A stretch of 64,000 nucleotides of DNA from Dokdonella sp. (GCF_019634775.1 NZ_JAHCAS010000001.1:806001-870000), one strand, 5' to 3'; positions 45,871-57,219 are shown, counted from the first letter of the stretch. A program made the numbers and translations. Notes: generated from the letters alone by a model not told the origin.

Positions 45871-46676
45871 GTCGATTTCCCGCGCGCGCGCACCTTGCGC
45901 ATCAATTCACGGAAGTAGCGTTGCGGAAACCAGCGCTTGAGCCGCCAGGCGTTGCGCACGCTCGCAGTCGGCAGGATCAGGAACTCTCCGCGCTCGACAC
46001 CGCGGTAGATCGCCTCGGCGATCATCGCCGCGCTTTCCTTTGCGTCGCGCATCAGCTGGGTGGCAGCTTTCAGCGAAGTCGGATCAGCCGAGCGGAAACT
46101 CTCCAGCAGGTTGGTCTGGAAGAACGAAGGGCAGGCCACCGACACGCCGACGCCGCTGCCGTCGAGGTCGGCACGCAGACCCTCGGACAAGGCGATCACC
46201 CCGGCCTTGGCGGTCGCGTAGGCGGCCATTCCCGGTGGCCCGGCAAGGCCGGCGAACGAGGCGATGTTGAGGATGTGGCCCTCGGCCTGTTCGGCGAGGA
46301 TCGGCCCGAACAGGCGGCAGCCGCGCACCACGCCGAGCAGGTTGATGTTCAGCATCCAGCGCCATTCGTCCATCGACGCCGTGAGCAAGGGGCCGCCCGA
46401 GGCAACGCCGGCATTGTTGATGACGAGGTCGACACCGTCCCAGGCCGCGAGCACCTCATCGCGCAGTGCCTCGAACGAGGCATCGTCGCCGACATCGACC
46501 CGCATCGCCATCGCGCCGATGCCGAAGCCGGTGATGAGTTCCACCGTCTCGCGCGCGCGCTCCAGGCGGATGTCGGCACAGGCCACGCGCCAGCCTGCTT
46601 CGGCGTACCGGAAGGCCAGCGCGCGCCCGAGCCCGCTGCCGGCGCCGGTGACGAGGACACGTCGGGATCTGGCCAT
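45867..46676 (-). CDS. short-chain dehydrogenase/reductase
   Basis: 269 residues of the classical SDR family. The nucleotide-binding motif is LVTGAGSGLGRALA, the structural NNAG motif is VINNAGVASG, the catalytic Ser is in NIASFAGLAGPPG, and the catalytic pair is in YATAKAG. The C-terminal tail is basic (RRYFRELMRKVRARGKS-like), as in membrane-associated SDRs acting on lipids. The substrate is unknown. It is coupled to the saccharopine-dehydrogenase-like gene, suggesting a two-step reduction or oxidation of a common, perhaps fatty, substrate. The start is ATG 46676. Confidence 0.88.
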   Translation of the reverse strand: MARSRRVLVTGAGSGLGRALAFRYAEAGWRVACADIRLERARETVELITGFGIGAMAMRVDVGDDASFEALRDEVLAAWDGVDLVINNAGVASGGPLLTASMDEWRWMLNINLLGVVRGCRLFGPILAEQAEGHILNIASFAGLAGPPGMAAYATAKAGVIALSEGLRADLDGSGVGVSVACPSFFQTNLLESFRSADPTSLKAATQLMRDAKESAAMIAEAIYRGVERGEFLILPTASVRNAWRLKRWFPQRYFRELMRKVRARGKST

Positions 46677-46794
46677 CGGGATACTCCCTGCGGGAGGGGA
46701 AACGAAAATGGTGGGAAGCATCGCGCCAGTTCGGGCGAATCTTCAATCCCGACTTTCGTGGGAGAACCCGCGCAGGCCCCGGGAGAAGCCCTGC

Positions 46795-47520
46795 TCAGCC
46801 CTGCGTCGGCTGGCCGAACAGCACTTCCGGACGCTGGAACAGCACCCACGAGGTGGCGATGTACTTGTCGCCGCCCTTCGGCATGTTGCCGCGATGCGTG
46901 TGCGTATAGCCGGCCGGGGCGATCAGCAGCGATCCGGTCCGCGGCACGATCTTGCGCTGCTGGTGGAAGAACTCGGTCTCGCCCTCGGCGAAGCCATCGT
47001 TGAGATAAAGCGACCACAGCACCACCCGGTGCAGGGTCTCGCCGTAGGTATCGCCGATCTTCGGATACAGCTCGCAATGCCAGTAGGGATAGCCACCCTG
47101 GTTGGCGATGTACTTCTGCAGGTTGATCGTGCCGGGACGGAACACCTTCACCATCAGCGCCTGCAACAGCGGGTCGGGCAGGGCGCGGATGCCGTCGTGG
47201 TCGAGCATGACCAGCTCGCCGGTCTGCGCATCCGGCATGCGCAGCGACAACGGCGCCAGTGCGGTGTACGGGTAGCGCCGCACGTAGCGCATGAGCGCAG
47301 CCATCATCACGGTGTTGAGGCGATTCACCGCATCGCGCCATTCCGGGTAATCATCGATGCAGATGTCCCAGCTGTCCTTGAGGCGCGTATCGACGCCTCC
47401 ACCGGTGCGTCCGCGCACGGCCTTGCCGCTCCGCTCGAAACGCTCGATCAGGGCGCGGCAGGTGTGCGCGTCGAGAGCGCCCTCGCAGACCTCGATGAAG
47501 TCGTCGCTGGTCGTGCTCAC
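46795..47520 (-). CDS. 2-oxoglutarate/Fe(II)-dependent oxygenase-like protein
   Basis: 241 residues. A double-stranded beta-helix fold is suggested by the spacing of [22 protein letters not shown] (His-x-Glu in place of the usual His-x-Asp iron ligands), [26 protein letters not shown], and THTHRGNMP with the distal His. This resembles prolyl-4-hydroxylase-type or PKHD-type oxygenases. The target is unknown. The start is GTG 47520, overlapping the fbp stop (GTGA), so it is coupled to fructose-bisphosphatase, an unexpected partner. Confidence 0.75.
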   Translation of the reverse strand: MSTTSDDFIEVCEGALDAHTCRALIERFERSGKAVRGRTGGGVDTRLKDSWDICIDDYPEWRDAVNRLNTVMMAALMRYVRRYPYTALAPLSLRMPDAQTGELVMLDHDGIRALPDPLLQALMVKVFRPGTINLQKYIANQGGYPYWHCELYPKIGDTYGETLHRVVLWSLYLNDGFAEGETEFFHQQRKIVPRTGSLLIAPAGYTHTHRGNMPKGGDKYIATSWVLFQRPEVLFGQPTQG

Positions 47521-48536
47521 TCGGCTGCCTCGCGGTGATAGCGGGTGGCGCGCTCGACCTCGTTGCGCGAGCCGAGGAACACGGCGACGCGCTCGTGCAG
47601 CTTCTCCGGCTGGATGTCGAGGATGCGCAGGCGCCCGTCGGTGGCCATGCCACCGGCCTGTTCGACGATCATCGCCATCGGATTGGCCTCGTAGAGCAGG
47701 CGCAGCTTGCCGGGCTTGGACGGATCCTTCCTGTCGCGCGGATAGATGAAGATGCCGCCGCGGGTGAGGATGCGGTGCACATCGGCGACCATCGAGGCGA
47801 CCCAGCGCATGTTGAAGTCGCGACCGCGCGGACCGTCCTTGCCGGCCAGCAGCTCGTCGATGTAACGACGCATCGGCGCTTCCCAGTGGCGGTGGTTGGA
47901 CATGTTGATGGCGAACTCGCCGGTGTCCTCGGGGATGCGCATGTCCGACCGGGTGAGCAGGAAGCTGCCCTGCTCGCGATCGAGCGTGAACGCATGCACG
48001 CCGTCACCTACCGTCAGCACGAACACCGTGCTCGATCCGTAAATCGCGTAGCCGGCGGCGACCTGGCGCGTGCCGGCCTGCAGGAATGCCTGCTCGTCTG
48101 GATCGACCGCATCGGTCGGGCAGCGCAGCACCGAGAAGATCGTGCCGACCGAGATGTTGACGTCGATGTTCGAGGAGCCGTCGAGCGGGTCGAACACGAG
48201 CAGGTATTCGCCCTTGGGATAACGGTGTGGAATCGGATGCGGATGATCCATCTCCTCGGAGGCGAGTGCGGCGAGATGACCACCCCATTCGTTCGCTTCC
48301 AACAGGATCTCGTTGGACAACACGTCGAGCTTCTTCTGTGCCTCGCCCTGCACGTTGCCGGTGCCGGCCTCGCCGAGCACTCCACCGAGCGCGCCCTTGG
48401 CGGTGGCGATCGAGATCTGCTTGCAGGCGCGTGCGACGACTTCGATGAGCAGACGCAGGTCGGCGTCGATGCGCCCCTTGTCGCGCTGCTGTTCGAGCAG
48501 GAAACGGGTCAGCGAAATCGGTCGGGTGCGCGGCAT
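47517..48536 (-). CDS. fbp: fructose-1,6-bisphosphatase, class I
   Basis: 339 residues. It converts fructose-1,6-bisphosphate to fructose-6-phosphate in gluconeogenesis. The metal-binding block [23 protein letters not shown] and the sugar-binding region GFGAGT-equivalent segments ([59 protein letters not shown]) are all present. The start was set at ATG 48536 ([16 protein letters not shown]) by family N-terminus; a GTG at 48566 is possible. It overlaps the downstream oxygenase gene. Confidence 0.94.
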   Translation of the reverse strand: MPRTRPISLTRFLLEQQRDKGRIDADLRLLIEVVARACKQISIATAKGALGGVLGEAGTGNVQGEAQKKLDVLSNEILLEANEWGGHLAALASEEMDHPHPIPHRYPKGEYLLVFDPLDGSSNIDVNISVGTIFSVLRCPTDAVDPDEQAFLQAGTRQVAAGYAIYGSSTVFVLTVGDGVHAFTLDREQGSFLLTRSDMRIPEDTGEFAINMSNHRHWEAPMRRYIDELLAGKDGPRGRDFNMRWVASMVADVHRILTRGGIFIYPRDRKDPSKPGKLRLLYEANPMAMIVEQAGGMATDGRLRILDIQPEKLHERVAVFLGSRNEVERATRYHREAAE

Positions 48537-48703
48537 CGGCGGGACATCCGGGAGGAGGGTGGACACGCATTGTCCCGGGTTGTGCGAAGGGGCGCCAGTT
48601 GAGCAGCGGAAGCCGGGCAGCCGGGCGATGCGCCACTCCCGACACTGCGCGCAAGGCAGGGTCGGTGCGATGATGGGCGCCTGACCTGTCCCGGGGAAAG
48701 CCG

Positions 48704-50449
48704 ATGAAAGCCTCTTTCGCCGTACTGCCTCTCGCCGTCGCCCTGCTCTCCGCCGCGCCGGTGCGTGCCGCAGACGCGCCGACCGCCGATGAACGATTCA
48801 GTGCGATCCATGAAAGCGAATGGGCTTGGCGGCGCACCCAGTTCCCTGGCCTGGACGACGAGGATGGCGTGGCCACGCGCGGCGACCGCTTGCCGAGCGT
48901 CGACGCGGCGACCCAGCGTGCGCGCCTGAAGAAATGGGATGAGGTGTTGCGCGAGCTCGATGCGCTGCCACGCGCCGAGCTGTCGGCGCCCGAACAGATC
49001 AATTTCGCGATCTACCGCGAGCAGATCCACAACCTTGCTGCCGACGTTCGCTTCGGCGGCTACGAGATGCCATTCAACGCGGACTCCTCATTCTGGTCGG
49101 GGCTCGGCTTCATGACGCGCCGACCGCTCAGGACGGTCGAGGATGCGGACGCCTACATCGCGCGCCTGAAGGACGTGCCGCGCTACTTCGACGAACAGAT
49201 CGCCAACATGCGCGCCGGCCTCAAGCGTGGCTTCAGCGTGCCGCGCGCCGTGCTCGCGGGTCGTGACGTGTCGATCGCCATGGTGGCCGACCTTGAGGAC
49301 CCGCGCGCGAGCGAGTTCTTCAAGCCACTGACGACCCTGCCGACAACCGTGGATGCCGAGGATCGTGAACGTTTGCAGGCCGACGCTGCTGCCGCGATCG
49401 GCGAGCAGGTGATTCCGGCCTATCGGACCCTGCTCACGTTCTTCCGCGACGAATACATGAAGAAGGCGCGCAAGACCCTCGCTGCCGAGGCGATGCCGAA
49501 CGGCAAGGCCTACTATCGGCAGCAGATCCGCGAGTTCACCACGCTCGACCTGAGCGCCGAGCAGATCCACGCAATCGGTCTGGAGCAGGTCGCGCGCATC
49601 CGCGCGGAAATGCTCGAAACGATGAAGAAAGCCGGGTTCGAAGGCAGCTTCGCCGAGTTCCTCGCCTTCCTGCGCAGCGATCCGCAGTTCTACGCCAAGA
49701 CCCCGGAGGAACTGTTGATGCGCGCGGCGTGGATCGCCAAGCGCGTCGACGGCAAGCTGGCGCGCTACTTCGGCCTGCTGCCGCGCGGACGCTTCTCGAT
49801 CGAACCCGTACCCGCCGACATCGCGCCGTTCTGGACCGCCGGTCGCGGCGGCGCAAGCACATACTGGCTGAACACCTACGACCTGCCCTCGCGCCCGCTC
49901 TACAACCTGCCCGCGCTGACCTTGCACGAATCGGCGCCCGGGCATTCGTTCCAGCTCTCACTGGCCGAGGAGCAAAGTGCCCAGCCGGCGTTCCGTCGCC
50001 ACGGCTACATCTCTGCCTACGGCGAGGGCTGGGGCCTCTATACCGAGAAGCTCGGCCTGGAAATGGGCATCTACCAGACGCCCTACGAGGAGTTCGGTCG
50101 TCTTACCTACGAGATGTGGCGAGCCTGTCGCCTCGTCATCGACACCGGCGTGCATCACAAGGGCTGGTCGCGCGAGATGGCGCTCGCCTACCTGCGTGAG
50201 CGCACCGCGCTCAGCGAACACGAGGTCACCACCGAAGTCGACCGTTACATCTCCTGGCCAGGCCAGGCGCTTTCGTACAAGCTCGGCGAAATCAAGATCG
50301 TCGAACTGCGTGCCGAGGCCGAACGCGAACTCGGCGCGAAGTTCGACATCCGCGCCTTCCACGACGCCGTGCTGGCCCAGGGTTCGGTGCCACTGCCGGT
50401 GCTCGAACAGCAGATCCGTGCGTTCATCGCAGAACGGAAACTGAACTAG
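48704..50449 (+). CDS. DUF885 family secreted zinc-peptidase-like protein
   Basis: 581 residues. It has a signal peptide ([22 protein letters not shown]) and the DUF885 body. The putative metal-binding motif [10 protein letters not shown] (HExxxH, first His 408) and the downstream [15 protein letters not shown] supply Glu ligands, and [12 protein letters not shown] and [18 protein letters not shown] are conserved family blocks. DUF885 proteins are thought to be metallopeptidases of dipeptidyl or Lys-specific type; the specificity is unknown. The start is ATG 48704. The stop codon's G is the first base of a repeat element at 50449. Confidence 0.85.
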   Translation: MKASFAVLPLAVALLSAAPVRAADAPTADERFSAIHESEWAWRRTQFPGLDDEDGVATRGDRLPSVDAATQRARLKKWDEVLRELDALPRAELSAPEQINFAIYREQIHNLAADVRFGGYEMPFNADSSFWSGLGFMTRRPLRTVEDADAYIARLKDVPRYFDEQIANMRAGLKRGFSVPRAVLAGRDVSIAMVADLEDPRASEFFKPLTTLPTTVDAEDRERLQADAAAAIGEQVIPAYRTLLTFFRDEYMKKARKTLAAEAMPNGKAYYRQQIREFTTLDLSAEQIHAIGLEQVARIRAEMLETMKKAGFEGSFAEFLAFLRSDPQFYAKTPEELLMRAAWIAKRVDGKLARYFGLLPRGRFSIEPVPADIAPFWTAGRGGASTYWLNTYDLPSRPLYNLPALTLHESAPGHSFQLSLAEEQSAQPAFRRHGYISAYGEGWGLYTEKLGLEMGIYQTPYEEFGRLTYEMWRACRLVIDTGVHHKGWSREMALAYLRERTALSEHEVTTEVDRYISWPGQALSYKLGEIKIVELRAEAERELGAKFDIRAFHDAVLAQGSVPLPVLEQQIRAFIAERKLN

Positions 50450-50589
50450 GGATGTTCTGATCCATCCCACAACGGCGTCACCGTCCTGTGCGGGCGCAGA
50501 TCAAGGCGCGACGACGAAGGCAGCCTGGCCGTCGCTCGAGCCGGCGCAACGCCGGGCTGCCCCCGCACGGGACGGCCCCAACCTTTTGA
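50449..50589. mobile_element. truncated copy of the MITE-like element
   Basis: The left end GGGATGTTCTGATCCATCCC (from 50449) and the internal arms CCGTCCTGTGCGGGCGCAG (50481-50499) and CTGCCCCCGCACGGGACGG (50557-50575) match the full element at 21432. Homology ends around 50589, after CCCCAACCTTTTGA. The right terminal repeat is missing and is replaced by unrelated sequence that looks like the tail of a gene. Confidence 0.75.
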
Positions 50590-50591
50590 AT

Positions 50592-50717
50592 CCCGATGAC
50601 GGGCCGGTCGAGATCCGCGATTTCATCCGCGGCAACCGTGTTCTCGCGGTGACGCAAGCCGACCGCGTCGAAGACATCCACGTGCAGAACGAGATCGGTG
50701 CATCGATCGGGCGTTGA
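50592..50717 (+). pseudogene. possible C-terminal remnant of a lost gene
   Basis: Directly after the broken right end of the repeat, one frame reads DGPVEIRDFIRGNRVLAV and continues TQADRVEDIHVQNEIGASIGR to a TGA at 50715-50717. The codon use is GC3-rich like real genes here and the sequence is protein-like, but it has no start. It may be the 3' end of a gene cut off by the insertion or deletion that also removed the element's end. The family is not recognised. No other gene is seen in 50718-50833. Confidence 0.35.
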
Positions 50718-50833
50718 GCATCCTCGAACCTGTCAGGGCCGTAGCAATGCGGGACGTGGCCGACGGCGAACCCGAGTTCCGTCCCGCGATCCGCGTGAAC
50801 AACAGCGCCAACCTGCCGGAGTGCACGCGCCCC

Positions 50834-51376
50834 TCAGCCGTCCGTCGGCACGGTCGGCGTGTCGAGCACGAGCTGCCAGAAACCGAGGTCGAGCCAGCGG
50901 CCGAACTTGAAGGCTGCTTCGCGAATCGTTCCGGCGTGGACGAAGCCGAAGCGCTCGTGCAGGGCGATGCTGGCGGCATTGGCGACATCGATGCCGCCGA
51001 CCAGGACGTGCACGCCGCGCGCCCGAGCAGCCTCGATGAGCGCCTGCATCAACAGCGCGCCGACACCGCGCCCGCGGTGGTCGCGCTGCACGTACAGGGA
51101 ATGCTCGACCGAGTACTTGTAGGCCTCGCGCTCGCGGAAGCGGCCGTAGCTGGCGAATCCGAGCAGGCTGCCGTCGTCGTCGACCACACCGATCACCGGA
51201 TGCCCGGCCGTGCGTTTGGCCGCGAACCAGCCATCCATCGATTCCAGCTCGCGCGGCCGATAGTCGTACAGCGCGGTCGAATGGACGATCGCTTCGTTGA
51301 GGATGTCGAGGATCGCCGCGGCATGGTCGGCGTGGGTGCAATCGATGAGGTGAACCGGGGACATCGCGGCGCTCAT
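50834..51376 (-). CDS. GNAT N-acetyltransferase (phosphinothricin/methionine-sulfoximine acetyltransferase-like)
   Basis: 180 residues. A single GNAT fold with the acetyl-CoA loop VQRDHRGRGVGALLM and the motif HERFGFVHAGTIREAAFKFGRWLDLGFWQLVL, which is typical of the Pat/Bar/MnaT group that acetylates glutamate analogues and some amino acids. The natural substrate is probably an amino acid or sulfoximine, by inference. The start is ATG 51376 with GGGAGG upstream. Confidence 0.85.
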   Translation of the reverse strand: MSAAMSPVHLIDCTHADHAAAILDILNEAIVHSTALYDYRPRELESMDGWFAAKRTAGHPVIGVVDDDGSLLGFASYGRFREREAYKYSVEHSLYVQRDHRGRGVGALLMQALIEAARARGVHVLVGGIDVANAASIALHERFGFVHAGTIREAAFKFGRWLDLGFWQLVLDTPTVPTDG

Positions 51377-51451
51377 GTGCACCTCCCGTAGCCATGATTG
51401 CGGCGTCGCGCCGATGCGCCGGCAACATCCACCGCCGAGTTGGTGCTCAGG

Positions 51452-52003
51452 TCACCAGCTGCAATGCTGCTGCTCGCAGGGCACGCCATCGTGGTCCCCG
51501 TCCATCTTCGTTCCCGGACAGTTGGCGAGAAAGAATTTCGCTTCGGCACAGGAATGCATTTGCGAGCAGTGGATACGACCGTCGCATTGGAATCGCGGCG
51601 AATGGGTCGGGTCGGGCTCGTTGGAGAAATATGCACGTCCTGAAGTCATTTCGCGGCCAGAAACGATGCCGTCGAACCAGGGGCGGACATGCGGGTAGGC
51701 CGCCACGCCAATGGCAACAAGCACGACGGCTGCGACCAGCGGGACCCATCCCCCTTCCTTCCGCGGCTTGCGCACATGGCGTCGCGTCGACCGACCACGT
51801 CGTGCATCGGGAACCTGGACGGCGGCGGCTCGCCGCCGTCCGTCAGCATCGACCACGAGGTCGAAGGAGACGGCGTCGCCAACCACGGGCCGGATGCCAC
51901 GCGGAAACGCCGACACGTGCAGGAATACGTCATTGCCTCCGCCGGCCGGCTCGATGAAGCCGAATCCGCGCTCATCGTTCCACTTGCGGATCGTTCCGTG
52001 CAT
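51452..52003 (-). CDS. membrane protein fusing cold-shock and Excalibur domains
   Basis: About 183 residues in three parts. An N-terminal cold-shock domain (GTIRKWNDERGFGFIEP, DVFLHVSAF) should bind single-stranded nucleic acid. A basic linker (RRGRSTRRHVRKPRKEGG) and one transmembrane helix (WVPLVAAVVLVAIGVAAY) follow. The C-terminal Cys-rich segment ends in an Excalibur-type calcium-binding motif (DGDHDGVPCEQQHC). The topology implies a cytosolic cold-shock domain and a periplasmic Excalibur domain. The role is unknown. The start could be GTG 52009. Confidence 0.75.
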   Translation of the reverse strand: MHGTIRKWNDERGFGFIEPAGGGNDVFLHVSAFPRGIRPVVGDAVSFDLVVDADGRRRAAAVQVPDARRGRSTRRHVRKPRKEGGWVPLVAAVVLVAIGVAAYPHVRPWFDGIVSGREMTSGRAYFSNEPDPTHSPRFQCDGRIHCSQMHSCAEAKFFLANCPGTKMDGDHDGVPCEQQHCSW

Positions 52004-52034
52004 GCGCACCGCGCGGCCCCCAGCCTGCGAAGGC

Positions 52035-53801
52035 TCACTTCTTTTTCGGAATGTACAAATCCGTCGCCGTGCCTTCGTAGACTTCGGCGGCCATGCCGAC
52101 CGATTCGCTCAAGGTCGGGTGCGGGTGGATGGTGAGGCCGATGTCGCCGGCTTCGGCACCCATCTCGATGGCCAGCGCGACCTCGGCGATCAAGTCGCCG
52201 GCATTGGGTGCGACGATGCCGGCACCGATGACACGGTGGGTGGCTTCATCGAACAGCAGCTTGGTGAAGCCTTCGGTGCGGCCGATGCCGACCGCGCGGC
52301 CGGAGGCGGCATGCGGGAACTTGCCGACGCCGTAGGCGATGCCGGCCTTCTTCGCTTCGGTTTCGGTGAGGCCGACCCAGGCGATCTCGGGATCGGTGTA
52401 GGCGACCGACGGAATCACGCGGGCGACGAACTCGCTCTTCTCACCGGCGGCGACTTCGGCGGCGACCTTGCCTTCGTGGGTGGCCTTGTGCGCGAGCATC
52501 GGCTGGCCGACGAGGTCGCCGATGGCAAAGATGTGCGGCACGTTGGTGCGCATCTGCCGGTCGACCGCGATGAAGCCGCGCTCGTTGACGCTGACACCGG
52601 CCTTGTCGGCACCGATCTTCGCGCCGTTCGGGGCGCGGCCGATGGCGACGAGCACGCGGTCGTAGAGTTGCGGTTCGGGCGCACCCTCGCCTTCGAACGT
52701 CGCCTTGAGGCCTTTCTTCTCGGCTTCGATCCTGGCCACCTTCACCTTGAGGTGGATGCCGGCGTAGCGCTTGGCCAGACGCTGCTGCAGCGGCCGCACG
52801 AGGTCCGGATCGGCGCCGGGCATGAGTTGGTCCATCAGTTCGACGACGGTGACTTCGCTGCCGAGCGCGGCGTACACCGAGGCCATCTCCAGGCCGATGA
52901 TGCCGCCGCCGACCACGAGCAGTTTCCGCGGAATGTCGGTGAGCAGCAGCGCGTCGGTCGAGTCCATCATGCGCGGGTCGTCCCACGGGAAGCCCGGCAG
53001 CTTCACCGCCTGCGAGCCGGCGGCGATGATGGCCTTCTCGAAACGCACGAGCTTCGCGCCTTCGGCGGTGGCGACTTCGACTTCATGCGGCGAAACGAAC
53101 GTGCCGATGCCTTCGACCACGCGCACCTTGCGCTGCTTGGCCATGCCGGCGAGGCCCTTGACCATGGTGCCGACGACCTTGTCCTTGTAGGCGCGCAGCG
53201 CGTCGACGTCGATCTTCGGCGCGCCGAACGTGATGCCGATGTCCTTCACATGCGCGGCTTCGTCGAGCACGCGGGCGGCGTGCAGCAGCGCCTTCGACGG
53301 GATGCAGCCGACATTGAGGCAGACGCCACCGAGCGAGGGATAGCGTTCGACCAGCACGGTGTCCTGGCCGAGGTCGGCGGCGCGGAACGCCGCGGTGTAA
53401 CCCCCTGGTCCGGCACCGAGCACGAGCACCTGGCATTCGAGGTCCGGCGTGCGACCGCTCGTGGCGGCGGCTTTCGGTGCCGGCGTGGCCACGGGCGCAG
53501 GCGCGGGGGCTGCCTCGACTTTGCCCGGTACGGGAGCGGCTGCCACTGGCGCGGTACCCGCCGTCTCCGCCTCGACCACCGCGACAACGACGCCTTCGGA
53601 CACCGTATCGCCGAGCTTGACCTTGAGCTCCTTGACCACGCCGGCCACGGTCGATGGCACTTCCATCGTCGCCTTGTCCGATTCGAGGGTGACCAGGCCC
53701 TGGTCCTTCTTCACCGTATCGCCTGGCTTCACCAGCAGTTCGATGACCGGGATGTCGTGGTAGTTGCCGATGTCGGGAACCTTGATGTCGATGGCGGCCA
53801 C
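52035..53801 (-). CDS. lpdA: dihydrolipoamide dehydrogenase with N-terminal lipoyl domain
   Basis: 588 residues. The E3 of the pyruvate dehydrogenase complex re-oxidises dihydrolipoate with NAD+. Residues 1-80 are a lipoyl domain with lipoyl-Lys43 (ESDKATMEV), then an Ala/Pro linker, then the flavoprotein with FAD motif LVLGAGPGGYTAAFRA, redox-disulfide motif GGVCLNVGCIPSK, NAD motif LLVVGGGIIGLEMA and the C-terminal HPHPTLSE with the catalytic His. The fused lipoyl domain is seen in some proteobacteria. It is transcribed after aceF with a 44-bp gap. Confidence 0.95.
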   Translation of the reverse strand: MAAIDIKVPDIGNYHDIPVIELLVKPGDTVKKDQGLVTLESDKATMEVPSTVAGVVKELKVKLGDTVSEGVVVAVVEAETAGTAPVAAAPVPGKVEAAPAPAPVATPAPKAAATSGRTPDLECQVLVLGAGPGGYTAAFRAADLGQDTVLVERYPSLGGVCLNVGCIPSKALLHAARVLDEAAHVKDIGITFGAPKIDVDALRAYKDKVVGTMVKGLAGMAKQRKVRVVEGIGTFVSPHEVEVATAEGAKLVRFEKAIIAAGSQAVKLPGFPWDDPRMMDSTDALLLTDIPRKLLVVGGGIIGLEMASVYAALGSEVTVVELMDQLMPGADPDLVRPLQQRLAKRYAGIHLKVKVARIEAEKKGLKATFEGEGAPEPQLYDRVLVAIGRAPNGAKIGADKAGVSVNERGFIAVDRQMRTNVPHIFAIGDLVGQPMLAHKATHEGKVAAEVAAGEKSEFVARVIPSVAYTDPEIAWVGLTETEAKKAGIAYGVGKFPHAASGRAVGIGRTEGFTKLLFDEATHRVIGAGIVAPNAGDLIAEVALAIEMGAEAGDIGLTIHPHPTLSESVGMAAEVYEGTATDLYIPKKK

Positions 53802-53845
53802 GGTGCATGTTCCTCTGGATGTTCTCTGGAAGTGCTGGCGCGCGG

Positions 53846-55180
53846 TCAGAGCAGCACGCGCCGCATGTCGGCCAGCACCTGGCCGAGGTAGGCGGTGAAG
53901 CGCGCGGCCGAGGCGCCGTCGATGACGCGGTGGTCGTAGGACAGCGACAACGGCAGGATCAGGCGTGGCTTGAACTTCTCGCCATTCCAGACGGGTTTGG
54001 TCGCCGACTTCGACACGCCGAGGATGGCGACTTCGGGCGCGTTGACGATCGGCGTGAATGCGGTGCCGCCGATGCCGCCGAGCGAGGAGATGGAGAAACA
54101 GCCGCCGGACATGTCGGCCGGGCCGAGCTTGCCGTCACGCGCCTTCTTCGCCAGCTCGCCGGTCTCGACGGCGATCTCGAGCACACCCTTGCGGTCGGCA
54201 TCGCGCAGCACCGGCACGACGAGGCCGTTCGGCGTATCGGCGGCGAAACCGATGTGGAAATACTTCTTCAGCACGAGGTTCTCGCCCGAGGCATCGAGCG
54301 AGGCATTGAACTCCGGGTACTTCTTCAGCGCGGCGACCACCGCCTTGATGAGGAAGGCGAGCATGGTGACCTTGATGCCGGCCTTCTCGTTCTCCCGGTT
54401 GAGGGCGACGCGCAGCGCTTCGAGGTCGGTGATGTCGGCGTCATCATGCTGGGTGACATGCGGGATCATCACCCAGTTGCGCGCGAGGTTCGCGCCGGAC
54501 ATCTTCTTGATCTTCGACAGCGGCTTCGTTTCGACCTCGCCGAACTTGGCGAAATCGACCTGCGGCCACGGCAGCAGGTTGAGACCCGCGCCACCGCCAC
54601 CGGCCACGCGCGGTGCGGCTGCGCCGGCGAGCGCGGCCTTGACATAGTTCTGCACGTCCGCCCGGGTGATGCGACCCTTGCGCTCGCTGCCGGTGACCTG
54701 GCTCAGGTCGACGCCGAGTTCGCGCGCGAACAGGCGCACGGCCGGACTCGCATGCGGCAGCTTGCCGGGCATGACCGTATCGGCACCGAAGGCGACCGGT
54801 GGGGTGCGTGGCGCGCCCGCATCGACAGGTGTCGTGGGTTTCTCGGTTTCGGCCTTGGCCGGCGCGGCTGGCGTGGCTGCCACTGCTGCAGGCGCTTTTT
54901 CCGGCGCCGGTGCGGGTGCCGGAGTTGGTGCAGCGGATGCGCCTTCCGCATCGACGATCGCGACGACCACGCCTTCCGATACCGTGTCACCGAGCTTGAC
55001 CTTCAGTTCCTTGACCACACCGGCGACCGAGGATGGCACTTCCATGGTCGCCTTGTCCGACTCCAGGGTGACCAGACCCTGGTCCTTCTTCACCGTATCG
55101 CCCGGTTTCACCAGCAGTTCGATGACCGGAATGTCGCTGTAGTTGCCGATGTCGGGGACTTTGACTTCGTGGGTGGCCAT
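53846..55180 (-). CDS. aceF: dihydrolipoyllysine acetyltransferase (E2) of pyruvate dehydrogenase
   Basis: 444 residues. It has a single N-terminal lipoyl domain (Lys43, nearly identical to that of LpdA), an Ala/Pro-rich linker, a peripheral-subunit-binding domain (SPAVRLFARELGVDLSQVTG) and the catalytic domain with SLSYDHRVIDGASAARF. It transfers acetyl groups from E1 to CoA. A single lipoyl domain is fewer than the three of E. coli AceF. aceE is not adjacent: upstream lies a divergent ABC-F gene. The start is ATG 55180 with GGAGC upstream. Confidence 0.93.
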   Translation of the reverse strand: MATHEVKVPDIGNYSDIPVIELLVKPGDTVKKDQGLVTLESDKATMEVPSSVAGVVKELKVKLGDTVSEGVVVAIVDAEGASAAPTPAPAPAPEKAPAAVAATPAAPAKAETEKPTTPVDAGAPRTPPVAFGADTVMPGKLPHASPAVRLFARELGVDLSQVTGSERKGRITRADVQNYVKAALAGAAAPRVAGGGGAGLNLLPWPQVDFAKFGEVETKPLSKIKKMSGANLARNWVMIPHVTQHDDADITDLEALRVALNRENEKAGIKVTMLAFLIKAVVAALKKYPEFNASLDASGENLVLKKYFHIGFAADTPNGLVVPVLRDADRKGVLEIAVETGELAKKARDGKLGPADMSGGCFSISSLGGIGGTAFTPIVNAPEVAILGVSKSATKPVWNGEKFKPRLILPLSLSYDHRVIDGASAARFTAYLGQVLADMRRVLL

Positions 55181-55419
55181 CGAGCTGCTCCGGATGTGCC
55201 GTGTTGCGATTTCGGGGATGCCGAGTGTGTCACGCCGCAACGGCGGGGGCCAACCGCTCAGCGCCGCGTCGCCCCGATGATGCAGTGCATCGATTACACT
55301 GGGCGCCCTCGGCGTGACCGCGCCGCTGGCTCAATCAACCGGATACACATCGCTCACGGCAGCTTGCGCTGCAGGCCAAGGGCCGCGTCGCGACCGCCTG
55401 GAAGTGTCAACAGACCCCG

Positions 55420-56991
<1,572 letters not shown>

Positions 56992-57005
56992 CAACCTCTG
57001 TGTAA

Positions 57006-57083
57006 TCGGAACCCGTTCACGGACGATTGACGCAGACGCCGCGTCCGTGGCGGCAAGCATCGCCCGTGAACGGGCTCCCACGG
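57006..57083. repeat. REP doublet upstream of the CoA-transferase gene
   Basis: TCGGAACCCGTTCACGGACG (from 57006) and the inverse ATCGCCCGTGAACGGGCTCC (57059-57078) face each other across about 30 bp. Same family as 13016 and 61858. Confidence 0.7.
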
Positions 57084-57219
57084 ACAAGCAGGGTCCCTTT
57101 GACTCACCACGCCATTGGCCGAAAGGGCAGATTGAACCGCCCTTCGCGACCGTACTACCCTGCCCGGCCTCCACACCGTCCGCGCCCGCGCGCATCGACC
57201 CGAACGCAAGGAATCCGAC

